Shown here in pieces: positions 40,814 to 48,893 of a stretch of 64,000 nt of DNA. Numbering within the stretch: the stretch's first letter is position 1; each line of letters opens with the position of its first letter. The DNA lies in NCBI GenBank assembly GCA_028533045.1, contig JAQQAP010000022.1:1-64000 (forward strand). Direction: 5' to 3'. The stretch is from Spirochaetales bacterium. Lineage in GTDB: Bacteria; Spirochaetota; Spirochaetia; DSM-2461. The position numbers and the translations under genes are program-made. The notes under the pieces were generated by a model that did not search any database, was not told the origin of the DNA, and saw only the letters and a list, made by a program, of their open reading frames with translations.

Positions 40814-41985
40814 TGGTAATCGAACCCAAAATCATGAATAACATCTGTCTTACCTCCCACCCCGTGGGATGTGAGGCTATTGTCAAAAGAGACATAGAGT
40901 GGGTAAAGACCCAGCCCAAAATCACCATGCCCAAGAGAGTTCTTGTGCTTGGTTGTTCCACCGGATTCGGTCTGGCCACCAGAATTTCTGCGGCCTTCTC
41001 CGGCGGGGCGGACACCTTGGGTGTTTCCTTTGAAAAGGAAGGCAGCGCCAAGCGTCCCGGTACTCCCGGCTTCTACAACAACCGTACCTTCGATGCGGCC
41101 GCTCAGGCGGAAGGCCTCAAGGCAGAAAGCATCAATGCCGACGCCTTCTCCCACGATACTCGCAAGACTGTCATTGCCAAAATCAAGGATTTCTTTGAGG
41201 GCGGACAGGTGGATATGGTGGTTTACAGCCTCGCCTCCCCCGTTCGTACCGATCCCGATACGGGCGAAATGTACAAAAGTGTTTTGAAAACTCTCAAGGA
41301 TCCCTATACGGCCTTTGCCATGGATCTGAGCGGCAAGCTGAAGAGCATGACCATGGAGCCCGCCTCAGCCGAAGAAACGGCAGCCACCATTAAAGTTATG
41401 GGCGGCGAAGACTGGTCTCTTTGGGTTAAAGCCCTTAAGGAAGCCGGTGTCCTGGCACAAGGAATCAAGACCGTAGCCTATACCTACATTGGTTCCCCCA
41501 TGACCTTCCCCATCTACCGGGAAGGAACCATCGGCCAGGCCAAGCTTCACCTGGAAGCCTCTGCCAAGGACCTGCAAAAAGAACTGAGCGACCTAAAGGG
41601 AGAAGCTTTTATCTCCGTTAACAAGGCCCTCGTGACCCGTTCCAGTGCGGTCATCCCCGGAGTATCTGTGTACATCGCCCTCCTCTTCAAAATCATGAAA
41701 GAAAAGGGCACCCACGAAGGATGCCGGGAACAGATGCAGCGTATGCTGACCGATAAGATTTACGGCTCCGAAGGGACCGTAATGGATGAAACCGGAATGG
41801 TTCGCATGGACGACTGGGAACTAGCCGACGATGTTCAGGCCGAAGTTACCGCCCTCTGGGATAGTGTTGATGAAGAACTCCTGGCGGCCAAGGGCGACCT
41901 GGAAGGTTTCAAAAAGGATTACATGGAGCTCCACGGCTTCGAAGTGGAAGGAGTGGACTACTCCGCCGACGTGGATACCCTTTAA
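40813..41985 (+). CDS. fabV: Enoyl-ACP/trans-2-enoyl-CoA reductase, FabV type
   Basis: NADH-dependent reduction of the enoyl intermediate, final step of each elongation cycle. 390 aa, much longer than FabI. Typical FabV blocks: GCSTGFGLATRISAAFSGGADTLGVSFEK (split: GCSTGFGLATRI then GADTLGVSFEK), YNNRTFDAAAQAEG, VYSLASPVRTDP, and the catalytic Tyr-x8-Lys in YREGTIGQAK. FabV/Ter proteins occur in Treponema, Vibrio and Clostridium, where some act on crotonyl-CoA; the operon position supports a fatty-acid role here. AGGAGAAG precedes the ATG. No fabI is in the window. Confidence 0.95.
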   Translation: MVIEPKIMNNICLTSHPVGCEAIVKRDIEWVKTQPKITMPKRVLVLGCSTGFGLATRISAAFSGGADTLGVSFEKEGSAKRPGTPGFYNNRTFDAAAQAEGLKAESINADAFSHDTRKTVIAKIKDFFEGGQVDMVVYSLASPVRTDPDTGEMYKSVLKTLKDPYTAFAMDLSGKLKSMTMEPASAEETAATIKVMGGEDWSLWVKALKEAGVLAQGIKTVAYTYIGSPMTFPIYREGTIGQAKLHLEASAKDLQKELSDLKGEAFISVNKALVTRSSAVIPGVSVYIALLFKIMKEKGTHEGCREQMQRMLTDKIYGSEGTVMDETGMVRMDDWELADDVQAEVTALWDSVDEELLAAKGDLEGFKKDYMELHGFEVEGVDYSADVDTL

Positions 41986-42090
41986 TCAGGCCTTACCCCG
42001 TCGGCGTTGCCTGCGGGATAAAGTAATATATACCGAATGTCCGGCGTTGCCGGTCAAAAAAAACAAATCTCTGTAAAGATTGCAGTGTTT

Positions 42091-42133
42091 AGGGGCTTAC
42101 GATGAACGTTGTTCGTTGTAGTCCCTTTTTTAT
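42091..42133 (+). terminator. Terminator of the fab operon
   Basis: Long hairpin with arms AGGGGCTTACGATGAAC and GTTCGTTGTAGTCCCTT (one mismatch, several G-U pairs) capped by GTT, then a T run. Two smaller GTT-capped hairpins precede it at 41996-42017 and 42039-42055. Confidence 0.85.
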
Positions 42134-42414
42134 TCCCCCGTAACAATACAGGTATAACGTTTCCCCAGCCCCAGAAAGAGAACCTGAGTCTGCATATCTA
42201 CCGTGGATATTTCCCGAATTCCCCCGTCCCGGCAGGCTTCCTTAATGCTCGCATCGGCCTTCCCGAATATTCCAAACCAGATAGTCCCGGTAGAAGTTCC
42301 CACAAGCCGTCCTACATCGTTAGAGGTGGCAGAGACGGGTACGGTAAGAGTCGCACAGGAGAGCAATAGGCTCATAATTACGAGAAGCAGGGATGTTTTG
42401 ACAAAGGATGGCAT
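42130..42414 (-). CDS. TRL-like lipoprotein
   Basis: 94 aa. The lipobox LLLSC gives acylation at Cys20. The mature part (GTIWFGIFGKADASIKEACRDGGIREISTVDMQTQ, split around FGKADASIKEAC and GGIREISTVD) matches the TRL-like family, small membrane-associated lipoproteins whose function is unknown but which typically carry a -DASI--A---GGI--I-TVD pattern. AAGGAG precedes the ATG; a promoter TTGTTA-17-TAAAAC lies upstream. It stands alone, divergent from the next lipoprotein. Confidence 0.75.
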   Translation of the reverse strand: MPSFVKTSLLLVIMSLLLSCATLTVPVSATSNDVGRLVGTSTGTIWFGIFGKADASIKEACRDGGIREISTVDMQTQVLFLGLGKRYTCIVTGE

Positions 42415-42508
42415 AGTTTTCTCCTTGGAGTTGTTTTATCGTATTTTAGGAAATTTAACAAAGCATTTCCACTCTTTTTAAGCTATACTAACCCATAAGG
42501 AGATCGCC

Positions 42509-42799
42509 ATGAAAAGACTAATCAAAGGATTTCTTCTAATATCGGTCCTCGCCCTTCTCTCTTCCTGCCTCCCCGGCGACGGCAAAGCTACAGCAGAAGA
42601 ACCGGCCAATTTGCTTTGGGGAATCTGGCACGGCTGGGTGGCTCCCGTTTCACTGTTCTTTAGCATTTTTCGGGAACACTTGACGATTTACGAATCCTTT
42701 AATACGGGCTTTTGGTATGACTTAGGCTTCTACATGGGTGTCCTGGGAGGCTTCGGTAGCCTCTCCCTATCACGAAAAAGCCATAGGGAGAAAATCTAG
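42509..42799 (+). CDS. Small lipoprotein of unknown function
   Basis: 96 aa; lipobox LLSSC (Cys20). The mature part LLWGIWHGWVAPVSLFFSIF...IYESFNTGFWYDLGFYMGVLGG is strongly hydrophobic and could span or lie in a membrane twice. Short proteins with a similar IWHG..AP.S...NTG..YDLGF pattern occur in several bacteria, as I recall, but none with a known role. AAGGAG lies six bases before the ATG. Its stop overlaps the convergent gene by four bases. Confidence 0.65.
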   Translation: MKRLIKGFLLISVLALLSSCLPGDGKATAEEPANLLWGIWHGWVAPVSLFFSIFREHLTIYESFNTGFWYDLGFYMGVLGGFGSLSLSRKSHREKI

Positions 42800-43008
42800 G
42801 AAAAGGATGAAGCCTTCCCCTCTACCCGGTCAAACAAGCCCATAAACTCTCGATAGGCCAGGTAAAATTTCCGGCACGAAGGACAGCCTTTATCCCCCGG
42901 CTTTGCCCCATAGATATGATTCTCCCAGACTTTCCCCAGAGGCGCATTTGGGCCATATTCATCGAGGTAATCCTGCAGTTTTTCTCTGTGAGCACATTTC
43001 CCAATCAT
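42796..43008 (-). CDS. Small Cys-containing protein, possible zinc-binding partner of the sigma4 protein
   Basis: 70 aa, not recognised. It has CAHREKL near the N-terminus and a CPSC pair at about 42-45 (GDKGCPSCRKFYLAYREF), so it could bind zinc. Its ATG overlaps the stop of the sigma4-only gene (ATGA), the arrangement usual for a sigma factor and its anti-sigma. The His-x3-Cys-x2-Cys form of zinc anti-sigma domains is not exactly present, so this role is a guess from context. Confidence 0.5.
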   Translation of the reverse strand: MIGKCAHREKLQDYLDEYGPNAPLGKVWENHIYGAKPGDKGCPSCRKFYLAYREFMGLFDRVEGKASSFS

Positions 43009-43214
43009 TTACATTGCCTCCCCAAAGCGGCGACCCGGGCACGAGCCCGGTGGAGCCGGGAACGAACTGTTCCGACGGGCTTATCGGTTATCCGGCTGAT
43101 CTCTTCGTATGAAAATCCTTCTCGATCCTTGAGTATAAGGATTGTCCTGTCCGCTTCCTTCAGCTTACCCAGGATAGCATTGAGCTCTTCCTTCTCATTC
43201 TGATAAAAAAGCAT
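43005..43214 (-). CDS. Sigma-70 region 4 protein lacking region 2
   Basis: 69 aa consisting only of an ECF-type sigma4 domain: LKEADRTILILKDREGFSYEEISRITDKPVGTVRSRLHRAR, the -35-binding helix-turn-helix. An in-frame stop (TAG) lies three codons before the ATG, so the protein is not simply cut by a start error. Region 2, needed for -10 melting and core binding, is absent. It may be a remnant, or a small regulator that binds DNA or an anti-sigma. It follows the caspase-like gene by 17 bases on the same strand. Confidence 0.75.
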   Translation of the reverse strand: MLFYQNEKEELNAILGKLKEADRTILILKDREGFSYEEISRITDKPVGTVRSRLHRARARVAALGRQCK

Positions 43215-43231
43215 TGTGTACTACACCCCTT

Positions 43232-45361
43232 TTAAAACCGAAACCCCAGAATAAATTCGGGATAAACCGTATACTCCGGATTCCCCATAAAGGGAAAACT
43301 ATCTCCCTGGTAAAGAATAGAATTTATTGAACCGGGATAGGATGTAATAGCGCTGACACCCCAAAAGAGCCCGAATCCTTCAAGGGCAAACACTATTCGA
43401 CCGGAGGGGATTCCGCAAAAACTATCCTCACCGTGCTCTTTTAAATCCTGGTAACTTGTTCGGAGACCTGCATCAATATCAATTTCAAGAGGTCCCCAGC
43501 TTATCCGGCTTCCAATGTGTCCTCCCCAGACAAGGTGTTCGGAAGAACGAAGGAGGTTATCCGCATCATTCCCCAAATAATAAAGAGTATAAAACCAGGG
43601 ACAGCCGGACTGAAAGAAAGTATAAAGCTGATTACTACCGCTGTACTCATACCAGGCCCCGGCATCCACAATACCGTTTTGGGAGATATTGACCAGGCCT
43701 ATGGCGACCCCGTCCAGTTCCTTAGCCACATTAAGCACGCCAAACTGCAAACCGTTCATTCTGCCGGCATAGTTAATCGTCCCGAACTGCACTCCGTCCA
43801 GATAATCGGTTGAATTAAATCCTCCCGCCATCTGAACACCTTCGATCTCACCGGCCAGATTAAAAAGACCGGCCATCTGAAGTCCCTCGGAAGGTCTCCC
43901 GGCCACATTGAATAATCCGGCCCCTTGAACACCCTGCAGTTCATCACCGGCAATATTAAAGAGACCGGCCCCCTGAACCCCGCGAAGAGAACCGTCTGCC
44001 AAATTGAAAAGTCCCGCGCCCTGCACGCCCTGTAAGTTTTCCCCGGCCAGATTAAAAAGTCCCGTGCCCTGTACGCCTTCAAAGTCCGCCCGGGCGATAT
44101 TAAAGAGTGAAGAAGCCTGAACACCCCCGCTGTCGTTATCGGTAATGTTAAAGAGAGAGGTAGCCTGAACACCTTCAAAACGGGGCGCATAGGCACTCAA
44201 GCCAAACTGAAAATTGGTAAGAGAATTCTCCGAAAGACGAGGATAATCATAACCGGGGAAAAGGGATAGGCAAAACTCTACCTCTTCCGCTTTTTCCTGA
44301 CTGTCCCCGCGAAAACGGGTCCAGGCCAGCTTGCGAGAGGAAAAGTCCTTCTCCGTAAGGAAAAACTGCCCGTTCCGGCTGAGTTCCACTTCGGCTATTT
44401 GAACTTTATCGCCGTTAAAAAGGTTAACCGTATAGACATCTGCGGGGAGGGCTAATTTGAAGGTTTCCTCCTGGTCCTTGGAGAACTCCGCGACAAGCTT
44501 GTCTCCCCGCTCAGAGCGTATGGAAAAGTTACCGGAGAGTTCACCGGAAATCATCAAAGCCGACGTGGGAATGGTCAGGTCTGTAAGGACCAGGTCTCCC
44601 GTTCCGGTAAGCTGAATTTCGTAGGTGGCATGCTGGGGGCCGCCGATGGTGGATTCCGTGGAATAAAGGGTTTCCCTAAAAGTGTGCTCGTACACTTCAT
44701 TGAGGGAGACTCTGTTGTCCCCGGTATTGTCCGCCGCTCCGCGCAGGCCGGTTATGAGATTATGGGTAAAAAAGGAGCCCTTGATGCGATCCGACTCCTG
44801 GGAGAGTTCCGTTTCCGAACTGGAAGTAAGAAAGGCGTGGCCCTCCATATTGGATGATTCATCAATCAAAAAGGGTGACCGCCGCTGGCCGCCCTTGGCC
44901 CGGGTAAAAGCTCCGGAGGAACAGGAATCGAGCACCGCGATAACCACATCGGCCCCGGCCGAATCCAGGCTCTCCCTTATTGTCTTGTAGGGCAAATCTT
45001 CATCGGAGAGCAAGAGGCCCTCTTCGTTGGAGTGTCCCGAATAGTAGAACATGATTTCCGTGCGGCGAACCAAGCGATCCACATCGCTGATCTGAAGGGA
45101 AAGTATTTTTAGGGCTTCAAGTATCTTCCCCGCAGAAGGGTCCAGGAGCAAAAGACTGTCCGAATTATCGATGCCTCCAATCTGTTCCATGGTCAGCATC
45201 ATCTCCCGGGCATCATCATCGGCATACATCAGATTCTGCCGTTCCTCTCCCCCGTCATTAGCCCCGATAAAAAGGCCAAAACGGCGAACTTCCATAGCTT
45301 CCGCCGCCAGATTCAGAATAGAAAGAACCGTCACTGTTAAAACCAGGGCTATTTTCTTCAC
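43232..45361 (-). CDS. Secreted caspase-like (C14) protein with Gly-Val-Gln repeats and C-terminal beta-barrel
   Basis: 709 aa. Signal peptide 1-21. Caspase-like domain about 25-245 with the dyad His in MFYYSGHSNEEG and Cys in VIAVLDSCSSGAF, so it is probably an active cysteine peptidase. A short beta region follows (about 265-360), then eleven repeats of roughly 16 residues about 395-575 with the pattern (E/Q)GVQ.(A/T)GLFN.AG, like the surface-repeat proteins of Leptospira. The last 130 residues look like membrane strands ending in an aromatic (FILGFRF). It starts at GTG with GAGG eight bases upstream, three bases after the anti-sigma-like gene. Confidence 0.8.
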   Translation of the reverse strand: MKKIALVLTVTVLSILNLAAEAMEVRRFGLFIGANDGGEERQNLMYADDDAREMMLTMEQIGGIDNSDSLLLLDPSAGKILEALKILSLQISDVDRLVRRTEIMFYYSGHSNEEGLLLSDEDLPYKTIRESLDSAGADVVIAVLDSCSSGAFTRAKGGQRRSPFLIDESSNMEGHAFLTSSSETELSQESDRIKGSFFTHNLITGLRGAADNTGDNRVSLNEVYEHTFRETLYSTESTIGGPQHATYEIQLTGTGDLVLTDLTIPTSALMISGELSGNFSIRSERGDKLVAEFSKDQEETFKLALPADVYTVNLFNGDKVQIAEVELSRNGQFFLTEKDFSSRKLAWTRFRGDSQEKAEEVEFCLSLFPGYDYPRLSENSLTNFQFGLSAYAPRFEGVQATSLFNITDNDSGGVQASSLFNIARADFEGVQGTGLFNLAGENLQGVQGAGLFNLADGSLRGVQGAGLFNIAGDELQGVQGAGLFNVAGRPSEGLQMAGLFNLAGEIEGVQMAGGFNSTDYLDGVQFGTINYAGRMNGLQFGVLNVAKELDGVAIGLVNISQNGIVDAGAWYEYSGSNQLYTFFQSGCPWFYTLYYLGNDADNLLRSSEHLVWGGHIGSRISWGPLEIDIDAGLRTSYQDLKEHGEDSFCGIPSGRIVFALEGFGLFWGVSAITSYPGSINSILYQGDSFPFMGNPEYTVYPEFILGFRF

Positions 45362-45364
45362 AAC

Positions 45365-46150
45365 TTAATCCTCTTTTGGTACGGTTAGAGCATACTGGAG
45401 CATCTTCCCGATTTTTCCCGTATCGGCAGGGCTTTGCTTTATTATTTCGGGCACATTTAATACCTCTCCGTTTTCACGGGCTTCCCGGGAGAGCAGGTCT
45501 ATGACCGGATCCACCGGAAAGGGCACATCTGCCACAAGAAGGTAAAACGTTTCGAACCGGGGAGCATCGTCCAACTCGTAGGCGAAGTCCAACAGTCGTT
45601 CTCCCCCGGGCTGCAACAAGGAAGCCTCTTCCCCTTCCGGGGCAAGATGGCGCGTCACAATCCCCCTGCCGTCAATGGAAAAAACGATCCCATAGGGCAT
45701 TTCGGAGGAGACCGAATAGGCCATCTGAATCAAATCACCCTCTACGGCGGGAGTCTCTTCAGTTAAAACTTCCGTGGCAGCTCCTTTTTGCCTATACAGA
45801 GTTAAAACGGTTTCCAACTCCCCTTTGTAGCGGATCAGATCGGAAGGATCATAGCTGTTGGATTTTGTAATGAGCCCGGGAAGAATCAGAGCCATGACCA
45901 AAACGGCGGCCACGGCGGAGACATAGGCCATGGGATGGCGAATAATCCGCTCGGAACCGGATTTTTCCTTACCGGCCTTCTCTTCGATTATCCGAGCCAT
46001 GTCGGACGGTTTGTAACGATTAAGAATATCTTTATCGGAAGCAAGAATCTCCCCTACCTCATCATCTATGGTTTCCTTGTTTATTTTCTCTTCCCAGTCT
46101 TTAGGAAGTTCGCCCAGTCTGTACAACTCGGCCTCTATTTTTTTATTCAT
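45365..46150 (-). CDS. Membrane-bound anti-sigma-like protein
   Basis: 261 aa. Cytoplasmic N-terminus about 1-70, one transmembrane segment about 74-94 (YVSAVAAVLVMALILPGLI), and a periplasmic domain about 100-255 with GDLIQMAYSVSSEMPYGIVF, SIDGRGIVTRHLAPEG and LLDFAYELDDAPRFETFYLL. This last domain resembles, from memory, proteins called ActD-like that sit between an ECF sigma gene and a caspase-like gene in myxobacteria. The ATG overlaps the sigma stop (ATGA). Topology and position suggest it holds the sigma factor at the membrane and senses something in the periplasm. Confidence 0.7.
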   Translation of the reverse strand: MNKKIEAELYRLGELPKDWEEKINKETIDDEVGEILASDKDILNRYKPSDMARIIEEKAGKEKSGSERIIRHPMAYVSAVAAVLVMALILPGLITKSNSYDPSDLIRYKGELETVLTLYRQKGAATEVLTEETPAVEGDLIQMAYSVSSEMPYGIVFSIDGRGIVTRHLAPEGEEASLLQPGGERLLDFAYELDDAPRFETFYLLVADVPFPVDPVIDLLSREARENGEVLNVPEIIKQSPADTGKIGKMLQYALTVPKED

Positions 46151-46638
46151 TGACTTCTCCCTGCCGCTTCTTCCTTCATCTCCAATCCCGCTTCCCTCAG
46201 CTTCCGCAGCCTTTTTCGCACCCCCGAAACAGAAAGACCGCTTACCCGGGATGTCTCCTCCAGGGTTAGGCCGTCCATATAATGAAGGACGGCAATCGTT
46301 CTTGTGGACGGCTTCTGATCGGAGAAAATCTGGTCAATAAACATTTTATTCACCGCTTTCTCCTCCACCTGATCCACAGAAATGATCCGATCCAGAATCT
46401 CATTATCCCCGGAAACACGTTTTTCCCGGCTCAGAAGATTCAGGCAGTGATTGGTTGCCATCGTATAAAGAAGGCTGGAAGGATAGGTCGCTTTAAGGCT
46501 CTCCTTCTTATTTATCACCTTCACAAAAACATCCTGCATCGCATCGAGGGCCCACTCTTCCTCCCCCAACATTTGACGGCACCGTCTTAACACCATGGGG
46601 CCGTATTTTGTGTATAAGGCTTCTACGTCAATGGCCAG
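46147..46638 (-). CDS. ECF-type RNA polymerase sigma factor, probable non-AUG start
   Basis: 163 aa from a CTG at 46638. Region 2 is YGPMVLRRCRQMLGEEEWALDAMQDVFV; region 4 is TRTIAVLHYMDGLTLEETSRVSGLSVSGVRKRLRKL, complete. If the only in-frame ATG (46596) were used, the first helix of region 2 would be lost. Upstream, the frame is open without ATG, GTG or TTG, but AAGGAGG lies five bases before the CTG (ninth base before an ATT at 46632), and the resulting IDVEALYTKYGPM opening is normal for such factors. First gene of the sigma / anti-sigma / caspase / sigma4 operon; it probably controls its own operon. Confidence 0.8.
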   Translation of the reverse strand: MAIDVEALYTKYGPMVLRRCRQMLGEEEWALDAMQDVFVKVINKKESLKATYPSSLLYTMATNHCLNLLSREKRVSGDNEILDRIISVDQVEEKAVNKMFIDQIFSDQKPSTRTIAVLHYMDGLTLEETSRVSGLSVSGVRKRLRKLREAGLEMKEEAAGRSQ

Positions 46639-46729
46639 AAGCTCCTCCTTCGAAACGTAAGGTTTTCTGTCATGAATATGGCTACTAATATAGCGGTAAT
46701 TATCTTCATTATCGACCTCTTTTCGTTGA

Positions 46730-46745
46730 GTTACAAATCTGTAAC
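46730..46745. promoter_or_regulatory. Inverted repeat between the sigma-factor operon and the solute-binding gene
   Basis: GTTACAAATCTGTAAC: six-base arms around AATC. A further half-site TGTTAC lies at 46763-46768. It lies between two divergent genes and could serve either. Confidence 0.55.
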
Positions 46746-46808
46746 AGTTGAAAAGGGAAGTTCTGTTACCGATCTGTGAAAGTTTTATTCTTTATAAAAA
46801 AAATAGCC

Positions 46809-46837
46809 TTGAAAATACATATCAATAGAACTATATT
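46809..46837 (+). promoter_or_regulatory. Promoter of the solute-binding-protein / chemoreceptor unit
   Basis: TTGAAA (46809-46814), 17-base spacer, TATATT (46832-46837). A ten-base palindrome AACAATTGTT sits at the expected transcription start. Confidence 0.75.
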
Positions 46838-46871
46838 TAAAAAACAATTGTTCCGATATAAAGGGGATAAG

Positions 46872-48893
46872 ATGAAAAAGAAGATTGTATTACTCCTTAC
46901 GGCTATTGCCGTTCTCTCATTTATCACAGCATGCAAACAGGGAGAAGCTCCTCAGCAAGAGGATTCACAGCAAGCTTCCGGCGATATACCTACAGGCATG
47001 AAAGCCATGACTTTTGAATCGGGAGACTTTCCCCGGTCAGAAACGCTGCGGGTAAACTATAACCAGGGAAGAAAAGAGCGGGGTATAACCTACTATTACT
47101 CAGAACCGCTCACCTTGCAGGACGGGACAACCGTTTCCGAAGGGGATCTCAAACCCACCTGGCAATACATTGAACAGAGGCTTGGGATAAACATTGAAGA
47201 TGTCTCCGATCCCGAACTGAACGCCAGCGAGACCTTAAAAGCCGCCCGGAGCAACGGTTACACCGACGCCGCTATCTACGGGGGAAACGGGTTAAATGAC
47301 GACTTTAACAAATACGGCGTAGAGGGAGATTTCGTTAACCTCAGAGACTACCTTAACTATATGCCCCATGTCACGGAGTACTTTGACAACAACCCTATGG
47401 TGGCAAAGTATATTACCAATCTTGACGGAGGAATCTATTACCTCCCCTATATCGCGGAAATAAACTATTACGCCCGTGTCCTGGCCGTTCGCCCCGACTG
47501 GATTACCGGTTTGCTCGACGGTTCGGTACCCCTTGAAAATGAGACAAAAACGCTTACGGTTCAATATGAAGGTTACTGGAGCAGAAACTTGTCAAACGTG
47601 ATTGACCTGCAGAACAGCGCGGCGAGGGGAAGCACCTTGGATAGGGACACCGCTCTTAATACCCTCCTAGCCTACATAGAAGATACCTACCCGAACCTAA
47701 GCAAGCCCTCCGATCTTTACCTGGGAGAAACAGCCCTTTATGATATGGACGAACTGGTGGCCCTGTGGAGAGTCATCCGGCTGTCCCCCAATACCCTCTC
47801 CCGGATAAGCACGGGAAAAGTGGTACCCGGTGCGGAAATCACACCTTTCTTCGTAAGAAAGACAAGTTATAGGGAAGACGTCCTAAGGCTGGTTAACTTT
47901 TTTGACGGCGAGCGCTGTCATAACTTCGACTCCTATTCGGGCTCACAGCTTTATATGGACAGCGAAGGGGAAATGCACTACTCCTACGCGGAAGAATCCT
48001 TCCTGGAAAAGGTTAACTACTTGGAGCAGCTTTATGCCGAAGGTCTGATTCTTGAAGATTTCACCGACACCGGCAACAAAACGGACTATAGAAAGCTGCT
48101 CTTTTTCACAGATGACGAAGAGGGACGAAAGGATTTCGGTTTTATGACACTGGACTGGGTTGCCTCCACCACCTTGGGAAACAAGGATGCCATGGCCATT
48201 CTCCCTCCGGTAACGACCATTACCAAGGCTGGTGTCTACCGCTTTATCCACTATATGGAAAACACCCGTTCCATCAAACCGGACGGATGGGCTATATCGG
48301 CCAGTGCGTCCGAAGAAGAGAGAAACGCCGCTCTTCTCCTTTTTGACTATATTTTTTCCGAAGAGGGCAGCAAAATCCAGAACTACTCCCTCCCCGACCT
48401 CTGGGAAGACGAAGAAGTCTTTGTAGGGCTTGACGGCAGAAGCTACCCCCTGTTTAATGCCTGGGCCTGGGAAAAGGCGGATGAGCTTAAAGGGGGAGAT
48501 CTTATGACCTTCCTCCGGGACTATATGGGTTCCCGTCTAAACCTGGGTTTTCAAAAGGAACTGGGAGCGGAGCTTCAGACGACCACGGAAAACGGCTTTG
48601 CCTCCTGGGCTCTCTATACGAATATGAACGTCCTCAACCCAACTTACAATTCAACCCTGGAAGAGCTGCGCCTCATGCCGCCCGACATCCCTTTGACCGA
48701 CGACGACTGGAGCGATTTAAAAGAAACTAAAATCGGTACCTCTCTCCGGAATGATATTATGGATTACATTGTCGGGGACAGCAGCTTGAGAGATGCACGG
48801 GATCTCCGGGATGACCTGATTGAAGAGGATGGGCTCGAAGCATTCCTGGAAATTTATAAATACGCCTATAACAGAATGATGGAGGATATGTAA
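46872..48893 (+). CDS. Solute-binding lipoprotein, paralogue of 27202-29157
   Basis: 673 aa. Lipoprotein signal peptide ending LSFITAC (Cys20), so membrane-anchored, unlike the paralogue. Shares with it [35 protein letters not shown] and KPDGWAIS segments and the C-terminal ending NRMMEDM. The start at 46872 has AAGGGG; an upstream in-frame ATG would lie before the promoter. The stop overlaps the chemoreceptor start (TAATG). There are no transport genes here, so it may serve as a ligand-capturing partner of the receptor rather than for uptake. Confidence 0.8.
   Translation: MKKKIVLLLTAIAVLSFITACKQGEAPQQEDSQQASGDIPTGMKAMTFESGDFPRSETLRVNYNQGRKERGITYYYSEPLTLQDGTTVSEGDLKPTWQYIEQRLGINIEDVSDPELNASETLKAARSNGYTDAAIYGGNGLNDDFNKYGVEGDFVNLRDYLNYMPHVTEYFDNNPMVAKYITNLDGGIYYLPYIAEINYYARVLAVRPDWITGLLDGSVPLENETKTLTVQYEGYWSRNLSNVIDLQNSAARGSTLDRDTALNTLLAYIEDTYPNLSKPSDLYLGETALYDMDELVALWRVIRLSPNTLSRISTGKVVPGAEITPFFVRKTSYREDVLRLVNFFDGERCHNFDSYSGSQLYMDSEGEMHYSYAEESFLEKVNYLEQLYAEGLILEDFTDTGNKTDYRKLLFFTDDEEGRKDFGFMTLDWVASTTLGNKDAMAILPPVTTITKAGVYRFIHYMENTRSIKPDGWAISASASEEERNAALLLFDYIFSEEGSKIQNYSLPDLWEDEEVFVGLDGRSYPLFNAWAWEKADELKGGDLMTFLRDYMGSRLNLGFQKELGAELQTTTENGFASWALYTNMNVLNPTYNSTLEELRLMPPDIPLTDDDWSDLKETKIGTSLRNDIMDYIVGDSSLRDARDLRDDLIEEDGLEAFLEIYKYAYNRMMEDM

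Noticed and set aside
42001..42055. Third copy of the GC-rich intergenic element
   Set aside because: It shares short CGGCGTTGC hairpins only; it lacks the CCCCTGCGGGG palindromes and the length of the other two elements.
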